Below are positions 1-7,725 of a stretch of DNA of 12,354 bases, one piece after another. Every line of letters begins with the position of its first letter. The first letter of the stretch is position 1. A model generated the notes under the pieces. That model was not told where the DNA came from. It saw only the letters and a program-made list of their open reading frames with translations, and searched no databases. The DNA lies in NCBI GenBank assembly GCA_900555005.1, contig USJM01000037.1, positions 1 through 12,354 of the forward strand, written 5' to 3'. The position numbers and the translations under genes were made by a program. The stretch comes from an uncultured Lachnospiraceae bacterium (GTDB lineage Bacteria; Bacillota_A; Clostridia; Lachnospirales; Lachnospiraceae).

Positions 1-1106
1 CAGGTGCTGGAGGTCGTGCGCGGCTGCATCCGAGGGTGCAGGTTCTGTCAGGCCGGCATGATCTACAGGCCAAACCGGTATAAGAGTGCCGGGGTCCTGA
101 AAAAACAGGCGGATCAGCTTCTGAGAGAAATCGGGCAGGATGAGATTTCGCTCAGCAGTCTGTCGACGAGCGATTATCCCTGCCTTCCGGAGCTGGTGAA
201 CTATCTGATCGGGCAGTATGGGCAAAAACAGGTCAACATCTCGCTTCCGTCTCTGAGGATCGATGCGTTTTCACTTGATGTGATGAGCAAGGTGCAGGAT
301 GTCAGCAAGAGCTCGCTGACCTTCGCGCCGGAAGCCGGATCTCAGCGGCTTCGGAATGTCATCAACAAGGGCCTGACGAAGAGGATATTCTTCATGGCGC
401 AGGGGAAGCTTTCAAAGGCGGCTGGAACAAGGTGAAGCTCTATTTCATGCTCGGCCAGCCGACAGAGACAGAGGAGGACCGGAAGGATATCGCCCATCTG
501 GCGGAGAAAATTGCCGAAGAGTACTATGAGATCCCGAAGGAAGAGCGAAACGGAAAGTGCAGCATATCCATATCGACGTCCTTCTTTGTTCCGAAGCCAT
601 TCACGCCCTTCCAGTGGGCGGTGATGTATGATCCCGGTGATTATCTGGGCTTTGCATCGACGGTCAATCATGAAGTGAAGGAAATGAAAAACCACAAGAG
701 CATACGCTACAACTGGCATGAGGCCTACGTGACGGTTCTTGAGGGACTTCTGGCGCGGGGCGACCGGAGAGTCGGGGCTGCGATCGAGGAGGCCTACCGG
801 CAAGGGGCTTTGTTTGACGCCTGGTCTGAATACTGGGACTGGGACAGATGGGTCCGTGCGATGGAGAAGACCGGAGTGGATCTGGCTTTCTATACCAAAC
901 GGCAGCGGACAGAGGATGAGCTTCTGCCGTGGGACTTCATCGACTGCGGCGTGACAAAGAAGTTTCTGCTGGATGAATGGCACAGGGCGCTTGACGGTAT
1001 TGTGACACCGAACTGCAGGGAAAACTGCAATGCCTGCGGGGCAATGAAATATGAATGCGGCATCTGCTATGACGAGGTGGACGGAAAGAAGGTGCTCCGG
1101 GTATGA
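1..1106 (+). CDS. Radical SAM protein of the TIGR03960 type, 5' partial, frameshifted
   Basis: The window opens inside this gene, so the N-terminal part is missing. The first residues carry the radical SAM cluster motif CxxxCxxC (Cys at nt 25, 37 and 46), followed by an SAM-barrel sequence including SLPSLRID and FAPEAGSQRLRNVINKG. Reading is lost near nt 378: frame 1 runs into a TGA at about 433, whereas frame 3 resumes with EEDILHGAGEAFKGGWNKVK and continues to a TGA at 1104-1106. One lost G (acg-gaa read as acgaa) explains it. The C-terminus has the Cys-rich end NCRENCNACG typical of this family. The stop overlaps the start of the next gene by 4 nt. The substrate and reaction are unknown; the family travels with the DUF2344 protein encoded next. 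Family assignment is confident, function is not known. Confidence 0.88.
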
Positions 1107-1876
1107 GAGTCAGGATCAAATACAGCAAGCAGGGACTTTTGAAATTCATCGGACATCTCGATATGATGAGATGTTTTCAGAAGCTGCTGAGGAGAGCCGG
1201 TGTGGATGTCACATTTTCGGAAGGCTACAGTCCGCACATGGTGATGTCCTATGCCTTCCCGCTCGGTGTAGGGATGACGAGCGACTCGGAGTATGTGGAT
1301 GTGGACCTGAACCGTGCGTACTCCAGCAGGGAGCTTGTCAGCCTGCTGAATGAGGCTGCCCCGGAGGGACTCCATGTACTCGATGCCAGAGAGGTGCCCC
1401 TCGGGAAGGGCAACAAGGGCATGACCCTTGTTGCGCGTGCGGATTATACGCTCGGCTTCCGTCCGGGGCATGAGTGGGATCCTTCTTATCAGGAGGCCTT
1501 CAGAAGCTGGGTGAAGCAGCCCTCCATCTATGCCATGAAGAAGGGTAAAAAAGGGGAAAAGGAAGTCGATATCGCGCCATTTCTCTACGAGGCGGTCATA
1601 TCACCGGAGCCGAAAAGAGTCTGCGGCATTGCCGATGAAGAGTCGGAGCTTCGGAAGGGGGATATCTTTCTTTCCCTGTCAGCGGGGTCCGGAACAAACA
1701 TCCGCCCGGACCTGGTCATGGATACATTCGCGAAGGACAGCGGCCTTCTGCCGGATCCTTACCGCTTTATGATCAACCGGGACGAGGTTTACGCAGATCT
1801 GGGCGAGGCGAGGCCAGAATCGGACCGGTTTGTCCCGCTCATCGGGCTGGGGACCACAATGGAGTTTGGGGAATGA
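1103..1876 (+). CDS. Radical SAM-linked protein, DUF2344 (TIGR03936)
   Basis: An intact 257-residue protein with the family's N-terminal signature: residues 3-22 around RIKYSKQGLLKFIGHLD, then RRAGVDVTFSEGYSPH and FPLGVGMTSDSEYVDVD. The start ATG overlaps the upstream radical SAM stop (ATGA) and its own stop overlaps the rng start in the same way, so all three are translationally coupled. The family is found as a separate gene beside, or fused to, the TIGR03960 radical SAM protein, so it is inferred to be a partner or substrate-binding module of that enzyme. No signal peptide or membrane segment is visible; it is likely cytoplasmic. The biochemical role is not established. Confidence 0.9.
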   Translation: MRVRIKYSKQGLLKFIGHLDMMRCFQKLLRRAGVDVTFSEGYSPHMVMSYAFPLGVGMTSDSEYVDVDLNRAYSSRELVSLLNEAAPEGLHVLDAREVPLGKGNKGMTLVARADYTLGFRPGHEWDPSYQEAFRSWVKQPSIYAMKKGKKGEKEVDIAPFLYEAVISPEPKRVCGIADEESELRKGDIFLSLSAGSGTNIRPDLVMDTFAKDSGLLPDPYRFMINRDEVYADLGEARPESDRFVPLIGLGTTMEFGE

Positions 1877-3102
1877 AGTATCTGATTGAAGCATACAGCA
1901 ATCGCATATTGTCTGTGCTGCTTGGAGAGGATGGCCGGGCGGTTGAGATCCATGCGGACAGCAGAACAGATGGACTGAAGCTTGGGGACATCTGCATCGG
2001 CCGTGTTGAAAGGGTTGCGGCCAATACCGGCGCCTGCTTCGTTGAGGTTGCTCGCGGGATCAAGGGGTATCTTCCCCTCGACGATATGACGGCTCCGAGA
2101 TATACGCGCAAGGGTTCCTCCCCCAAGGTGCAGCAGGGGGATGAACTGATCGTCCAGGTCAGCCGGGAGGCATTCGGCACGAAGGGCATGTCCCTGACAA
2201 CAAAGCTGCAGCTTTCGGGACGGTACCTGCTTCTGGAAATGAGCGGGACGGAGCTTGGCATTTCGCGGAAGATTCCGGAGGAGAGAAGACGGGCGCTCAG
2301 AGAGCATCTGTTTTCCGAACAGGCACTTGACGCGATGAGACAGCAGCTTGGCACCTGCGGTGTGATTGTCCGGACAAATGCAGAACACGCGCCTGACGAA
2401 GAGATCCGGAAGGAGCTTCAGAACCTGACAGCTGCGATGCATCAGCTTCTTCTGACAGCGCCCTATCGTCCGGCATACACCGTTCTGCTGCGGCAGCCTG
2501 ACCGGTGGCTGAAGCGGATCGAGTCGGTGCAGACGGAAAGACTGGAGGAAATTCTGACAGATGACAGGAATCTGTATGAAGCGCTGGAAAACTATCTGCC
2601 GCCATATTTGAGGGAAAAGCTGCGGTTTTACCAGGATCCGATGATCTCCATGCACAATGTCTTCTCCCTGACGCGGGAGCTGAGCCGTGCACTCTGCAGG
2701 AAGGTGAACATGAAAAGCGGCGCGAACCTGGTGATCGAGCAGACAGAAGCCCTTGTCTCAATTGACGTCAATTCCGCGCATTCGATCAATGGCCGGGATA
2801 AGGAAAAAGCCGTCCTGAAGGTGAACATGGAGGCGGCAGAGGAGTGCGCAAGGCAGATTCGCCTAAGAAATCTGTCCGGAATGATCCTGGTGGATTTTAT
2901 CAACATGGAAGAGAAGGAATCCTACGATCAGCTGATGAGGCATCTGGCTCAGGCGGCGGCGCAGGATCCGATGCAGGTGAAAGTAGAAGATCTGACAGCA
3001 CTCGGACTTGTCGAGATGACCCGGAGAAAGGTGGAGGTTCCGCTGTCCCGGCAGCTGAGCAGCCGCATGGAACGTGCAGAAAACGCTGAATTTCTGTCTT
3101 GA
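1873..3102 (+). CDS. rng: Ribonuclease G/E family endoribonuclease, short form
   Basis: A 409-residue RNase E/G catalytic core that cleaves single-stranded RNA in rRNA maturation and mRNA decay. An S1-like RNA-binding segment lies at about residues 34-113 (GDICIGRVERV, KGYLPLDD), followed by the GVIVRTNA stretch (163-170) of the 5'-sensor/RNase H-like region. Metal-binding residues match Asp298 and Asn300 (SIDVNS) and Asp341 (ILVDFINM), corresponding to E. coli RNase E Asp303, Asn305 and Asp346. The protein stops about 25 residues after LGLVEMTRRK and lacks the CPxC zinc-link and the small C-terminal domain usual in RNase G. No CPxC motif is seen in the other frames just downstream, so a frameshift does not explain this. 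The start overlaps the DUF2344 stop by 4 nt. The TGA stop lies inside the -35 region of the rplU promoter. Confidence 0.9.
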   Translation: MKYLIEAYSNRILSVLLGEDGRAVEIHADSRTDGLKLGDICIGRVERVAANTGACFVEVARGIKGYLPLDDMTAPRYTRKGSSPKVQQGDELIVQVSREAFGTKGMSLTTKLQLSGRYLLLEMSGTELGISRKIPEERRRALREHLFSEQALDAMRQQLGTCGVIVRTNAEHAPDEEIRKELQNLTAAMHQLLLTAPYRPAYTVLLRQPDRWLKRIESVQTERLEEILTDDRNLYEALENYLPPYLREKLRFYQDPMISMHNVFSLTRELSRALCRKVNMKSGANLVIEQTEALVSIDVNSAHSINGRDKEKAVLKVNMEAAEECARQIRLRNLSGMILVDFINMEEKESYDQLMRHLAQAAAQDPMQVKVEDLTALGLVEMTRRKVEVPLSRQLSSRMERAENAEFLS

Positions 3103-3127
3103 CAGTTGGGAAATGGCGTGCTATGAT
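3099..3127 (+). promoter_or_regulatory. Strong sigma-A promoter for rplU-prp-rpmA(-obg)
   Basis: TTGACA at 3099-3104, a 17-nt spacer, then TATGAT at 3122-3127: one mismatch from the full consensus at ideal spacing. The -35 box overlaps the rng stop codon (TGA at 3100-3102). Transcription would begin near 3134, leaving a leader of about 88 nt before rplU. Confidence 0.85.
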
Positions 3128-3133
3128 GCATTT

Positions 3134-3221
3134 CGTATGCCGCACGGAGAGGCATAAGTGCGTCCGGGTTTTGGGGACGACGCCACATTCGGCGAGATTG
3201 AAGAAAGGGGAGGTGCCCTGA
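3134..3221 (+). promoter_or_regulatory. Structured rplU 5' leader, candidate L21-type ribosomal protein leader
   Basis: Two hairpins can be drawn. The first pairs TATGCC (3136-3141) with GGCATA (3151-3156), six perfect pairs. The second pairs GTGCGTC (3158-3164) with GACGCCAC (3179-3186) leaving one bulged C; an alternative inner helix pairs GTCC (3162-3165) with GGAC (3175-3178). Firmicutes rplU genes are known to carry an autoregulatory L21 leader motif (Rfam RF00559). The position and the two-hairpin layout fit, but I cannot test the match to the covariance model. The ribosome binding site is the purine-rich AAAGGGGAGG at 3204-3213. Confidence 0.55.
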
Positions 3222-3530
3222 ATGTACGCAATTATTGCAACTGGCGGAAAACAGTACAAGGTTTCCGAAGGCGACGAGATCAGAGTTGAGAAGCTCGCAG
3301 CTGCAGACGGAGAGACTGTCACATTTGATCAGGTCCTTGCTGTCAGCACAGATGATGGCCTGAAGGCAGGCGCAGATGCTGCAGGCGCAACGGTTACGGC
3401 TTCCGTTGTTACCACTGGCAGAGCAAAGAAGGTCATTGTTGCCAAGTACAAGAGAAAGACCGGATACCACAAGAAGAACGGCCACAGACAGTACTTTACA
3501 CAGGTTAAGATCGACAAGATCAACGCTTAA
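3222..3530 (+). CDS. rplU: 50S ribosomal protein L21
   Basis: A 102-residue, full-length L21, which binds 23S rRNA in the large subunit. The start MYAIIATGGKQYKV and the C-terminal basic run KYKRKTGYHKKNGHRQ with YFTQVKIDKI are diagnostic of the family. The ATG at 3222 sits behind a GGGGAGG site. It is the first gene after a strong promoter and a structured leader. The prp start codon follows the stop by a single base, and rpmA follows prp: the conserved Firmicutes order rplU-prp-rpmA. Confidence 0.98.
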   Translation: MYAIIATGGKQYKVSEGDEIRVEKLAAADGETVTFDQVLAVSTDDGLKAGADAAGATVTASVVTTGRAKKVIVAKYKRKTGYHKKNGHRQYFTQVKIDKINA

Positions 3531-3531
3531 G

Positions 3532-3861
3532 ATGATCCGGATTCAGTTGTACAAATCTGGAGACGATTTCCTTGGCTTTGAGTGCAGGGGACATGCGGGT
3601 GCAGGTGACGCAGAATATGATCTGATCTGCAATTCCGTATCGGTGCTGACAATCAACACTGCCAATGCCATCGAGAGCCTGACGGAGGCAACGTTTTCAG
3701 AGGAGGAAAACCCGGAAGGCGGATACCTGAAAGTCATGCTCAGCAGTTCGAAAGACCATGATGCCCAGCTCCTGATACGAGCGATGCTGCTTGGGCTTGA
3801 ACAGATTGCTGAGAACTTTCCGGATTACATCCGGATACAGAAACGGGAAGTCAAACCCTGA
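3532..3861 (+). CDS. prp: Ribosomal-processing cysteine protease Prp
   Basis: A 109-residue cysteine protease (YsxB family) that removes the N-terminal extension of L27 so that L27 can work in the peptidyl-transferase region. The catalytic pair is visible as His21 in RGHAGAG and Cys33 in YDLICNSVS, spaced as in the family. The start at ATG 3532 lies one base after the rplU stop (TAA 3528-3530), and no good Shine-Dalgarno sequence precedes it; translation probably depends on ribosomes finishing rplU, which would keep the protease below L21 and L27 in amount. Its substrate, rpmA, is the next gene. A longer open frame extends upstream inside rplU but has no family similarity, so the start is MIRIQLYKSG. 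Confidence 0.95.
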   Translation: MIRIQLYKSGDDFLGFECRGHAGAGDAEYDLICNSVSVLTINTANAIESLTEATFSEEENPEGGYLKVMLSSSKDHDAQLLIRAMLLGLEQIAENFPDYIRIQKREVKP

Positions 3862-3895
3862 TCAGGGAATTCCCGAAGCGGGAGGTGAATGAGAG

Positions 3896-4198
3896 ATGCT
3901 GAATATGAACCTTCAGTTCTTCGCGCACAAGAAGGGAGTCGGTTCCACAAAGAACGGGCGTGATTCAGAGTCCAAGAGACTTGGTGCAAAGAGAGCGGAC
4001 GGACAGTTCGTCAAGGCAGGCAATATCCTTTACAGACAGCGTGGAACCCATATTCATCCGGGTGAGAACGTTGGAATCGGCAAGGACGATACCCTGTATG
4101 CAAAGGCTGACGGAGTTGTCAGGTTCTCCAGACTTGGCAAGTTCAGAAAGCAGGTTTCAATTGTTACCGAGAAGGCTGAGACCGAAGCAGCAGAGTAA
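3896..4198 (+). CDS. rpmA: 50S ribosomal protein L27 with cleavable N-terminal extension
   Basis: A 100-residue L27. The N-terminus [17 protein letters not shown] carries the Firmicutes extension, which Prp cleaves between Phe9 and Ala10, exposing the AHKKG tail that reaches the peptidyl-transferase centre. The body contains the family motifs [32 protein letters not shown] and [15 protein letters not shown]. The start at 3896 is supported by GGAGGTG at 3881-3887, 8 nt upstream; an in-frame ATG at 3905 is too close to that site and would remove half of the extension. It lies between its maturation protease and obg. Confidence 0.98.
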   Translation: MLNMNLQFFAHKKGVGSTKNGRDSESKRLGAKRADGQFVKAGNILYRQRGTHIHPGENVGIGKDDTLYAKADGVVRFSRLGKFRKQVSIVTEKAETEAAE

Positions 4199-4222
4199 AT
4201 CCAGCTGAACAGAGATGGATGC

Positions 4223-4253
4223 AAGGGGGATTGCGTACGCAATCCCCCTTTCT
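4223..4253 (+). terminator. Perfect 12-bp hairpin between rpmA and obg (weak terminator or attenuator)
   Basis: AAGGGGGATTGC (4223-4234) is followed by GTAC and then the exact reverse complement of the first arm (4239-4250). As the loop is itself palindromic, all 28 nt form a perfect palindrome. Only a short T run follows (4249-4251), so termination would probably be partial. I see no clear promoter between it and obg, so obg is presumably reached by read-through. It could instead act as an RNA-stabilising or processing stem. Confidence 0.6.
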
Positions 4254-4293
4254 GGGTTTGAAACGTCGTGCAGCGGCGTGAAGGCACGAATGA

Positions 4294-5624
<1,331 letters not shown>

Positions 5625-5630
5625 ACAGAA

Positions 5631-5697
5631 TGCCAGCCGCCCGTCGCCAGCCATGCGTTGAGGAAGCATGGAGGGGGACAGGCGGCTGGCAGCTTTT
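5631..5697 (+). terminator. Long hairpin terminator after obg
   Basis: An 11-bp perfect stem pairs TGCCAGCCGCC (5631-5641) with GGCGGCTGGCA (5681-5691). The 39-nt loop contains a second perfect stem, CCATGC (5651-5656) with GCATGG (5666-5671). TTTT follows at 5694-5697. It lies 7 nt after the obg stop. The T run is short, and the stem is longer and more branched than a typical terminator. The rest of the 5625-5761 gap to rqcH shows nothing else I can name. Confidence 0.65.
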
Positions 5698-5761
5698 GCC
5701 TCTGACGACAGGAAAAAGCATTCGGCATGTGTTTGGTTTCGCACGAAAATGAAAAATCAAA

Positions 5762-7520
5762 TCACTCTACAAGTGTCAGCCTGCTGATGTCAGGCCGTGC
5801 GATCATGGAATAGTTTGTATAGTACACTACAAAACCCGGCTTTGCCCCGCCTGGTTTTTTCACTTCCTTTTTCTTTACATAATCAATCTCGACCTTGTCT
5901 GCACCGCGTCCCTGGGAGTAGTAGGCAGCCGCGCTGGCAGCCATCTCAAAGACATCATCCGGAAGCTCCTCGGTTCCTCTCATTTTCACGATGACATGAG
6001 ACCCCGGAATCTTTTTGGCATGGAACCACCAGTCTCCGCCTGAGGCAAAGCGGAAGGTCAGCTCATCATTCTGAAGGTTGTTTTTCCCAACATAGATGTC
6101 ATAGCCGTCCGGTGTCCGGAAATGGTAGGCTCCGACTTCTTTGTCCGCGCGGCTCCTTTCTTTTTCCCCGTTACCGTCCGCTTTCTGACATAGTCGGACT
6201 GTTCCAGCTCTTCCCCGATCTGTGCCAGATCCGCCTCTGTCTCCGCCTGGTCGAGAAAGGTGCTGATGGCCTCCAGCTGCCGGACCTCGCTTTCCGTCTG
6301 CTCAATCTGAACGGTGAGGGCTTCCGCGGTCCGTTTCTGCCTGGCATACTTGTCAAAATAGCGCTGTGCATTCTCCTGTGCCGTGAGGGTGCTGTCGAGC
6401 TGGATCTTCAGATCCTTCCCGCCGTCATAGTAGTTCGGAACCGTGACGCTGCCAGCTCCCTGCGGGACATCATATCCGTAGGTATTGAGAAGCTCGCCGC
6501 AGATGCGGAACTTTTCACGCTTTTCCGTGTCCTTCATCTGCTTTCTCTGCAGCGCAAGCTTTCTCGATTCACGCTCAAGGATGGTGGAGACGACATGCCG
6601 AAGATCCGCGGACTTCTGGCGGATCCGGGTGACAGCGCTTTTTTCGGCATAGTAGGTCTCAACGACCGCTGACATGGAGTCAAAGTTTTTATGCTCATAG
6701 TCCGCGTACATGGTCAGGGGAAGCGCCGAGAATTCGACGGGGGCGCCATCCTTGTCGTAGATGATCCGGGGAGAAAATGAACCTGCCTTCACATCTTCCA
6801 TCATCTCGCTGAAGACGCGGTAAAGGTGAACCCGGGCATTCTCAGGAAATTCACGGGCGCTCTGGTCTGATTCCAGCGAAGCCCTGTGGCAGAGCTCCTC
6901 AGCGATCACCGGGCTGATGCCGGTGTAAACCGTATACAGTGCCTTTGAAAGTGGGAGAGGCTTTGCAAACACCTCGGAGCAGAACTGGCGTTCGTCCGTT
7001 TCTTTGGGGTTCAGCTTGTGAAGAGAGTCCGGTACAAAGTACGGCCGCCCCGGCAGAACCTCACGAAGAGAGGAGGTTTGTGCGGAAACGTGACGGATCG
7101 CATCCAGAATGATCTCATTCTCATCTACAAAAATCAGATTGGAGACTTGCCCATCAGTTCCAGAACCAGGTATTTTTTTCGAAGATCGCCCAGTTCGTCA
7201 TAATGTTCAATTTCAAAACGCACAATCCGTTCCAGGGAGGGCTGTGTCACAGACAGAATATGGCCGGACCCGATATGCTTCCTGAGAAGCATGCAGAAGT
7301 TCGGTGCAGTCATCGGACTGAGCTTTGACTGATCCGTCAGATAGAGAAGGGGAAGAGAGGCACTTGCCGACAGCAGCACCTTCTTCAGGCCGGAGCGTGT
7401 CTTGACGCTTAACAGGATTTCGTCCGGCTCCGGCTGGGCGATCCTCGATATATGACCGTCCGCAAGCGAACCGTTCAGCTCTCGGACGAGACTTGCAACT
7501 GTGATACCATCAAATGCCAT
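5762..7520 (-). CDS. rqcH: NFACT family protein RqcH (ribosome quality control), two frameshifts
   Basis: RqcH recognises 50S subunits blocked by peptidyl-tRNA and recruits tRNA-Ala to add C-terminal alanine tails that mark the peptide for degradation. The older name FbpA/YloA reflects reported fibronectin binding. Reading leftward, the NFACT-N domain begins MAFDGITVASLVREL and includes FCMLLRKHI and LERIVRFEIEH. The frame breaks at about 7144-7145, resuming as NLIFVDENEIILDAIRHVS. A helical, charged middle with coiled-coil character follows. The frame breaks again at about 6136-6141, resuming as VGAYHFRTPDGYDIYVGKNN, the NFACT-R domain (QNDELTFRFA, DWWFHAKKIPGSHVIV). Both breaks are single-base losses; the restored protein is about 586 residues, the normal length. 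AAAGGAG precedes the ATG at 7520. The gene is convergent with obg and divergent from pfp. Confidence 0.93.
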
Positions 7521-7566
7521 TGAACAATCTCCTTTCAGGCAATGGCCCTTGAGCCATCTCCATTCA

Positions 7567-7572
7567 ATTATA
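7567..7572 (-). promoter_or_regulatory. Probable -10 box of the rqcH promoter
   Basis: On the minus strand this reads TATAAT, a perfect -10, about 47 nt before the rqcH start; no convincing -35 lies 16-18 nt upstream. It would give a 5' UTR of about 40 nt containing the rqcH ribosome binding site. Confidence 0.5.
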
Positions 7573-7641
7573 CAGGCTAATTCAAGGGTATCCAGCGAAA
7601 AATGATTCTGAATAAAAAGTTCAGCAAAGTCCCGGAAAGTT

Positions 7642-7650
7642 TGCTACAAT
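7642..7650 (+). promoter_or_regulatory. Extended -10 promoter for pfp
   Basis: TGCTACAAT is an extended -10 (TGn followed by TACAAT at 7645-7650). The only -35 candidate, TTCAGC at 7620-7625, is poor and spaced 19 nt, so the extended element probably carries the promoter. Transcription would start near 7657, leaving a leader of about 69 nt. Confidence 0.6.
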
Positions 7651-7668
7651 GTGTGAGGCTGATACAGA

Positions 7669-7688
7669 GCCCGCGTATTTGCGCGGGC
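7669..7688 (+). promoter_or_regulatory. GC-rich hairpin in the pfp 5' leader
   Basis: GCCCGCG (7669-7675) pairs perfectly with CGCGGGC (7682-7688) around a six-base loop. No T run follows, so it is not a terminator. It would lie about 12 nt from the predicted 5' end of the transcript and 20 nt before the ribosome binding site AGGAAAGGAG (7708-7717). A 5'-proximal stem of this kind commonly protects an mRNA from decay; that role is inferred. Confidence 0.5.
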
Positions 7689-7725
7689 AGATTACATCTG
7701 TACATGTAGGAAAGGAGTTTTCACG

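Noticed and set aside
1789..2655. 288-residue open frame antisense to rng
   Set aside because: It lies wholly opposite a conserved RNase G gene, has no ribosome site or recognisable domain, and its composition (rich in Arg, Pro, Leu, Ser) is what antisense frames of GC-rich genes give.
3865..3874. GGGAATTCCC palindrome between prp and rpmA
   Set aside because: Ten bases only, no T run, and it sits just before the rpmA ribosome site; likely chance.
7542..7557. ATGGC / GCCAT small hairpin in the rqcH 5' UTR
   Set aside because: Five pairs with no supporting features; too weak to call regulatory.
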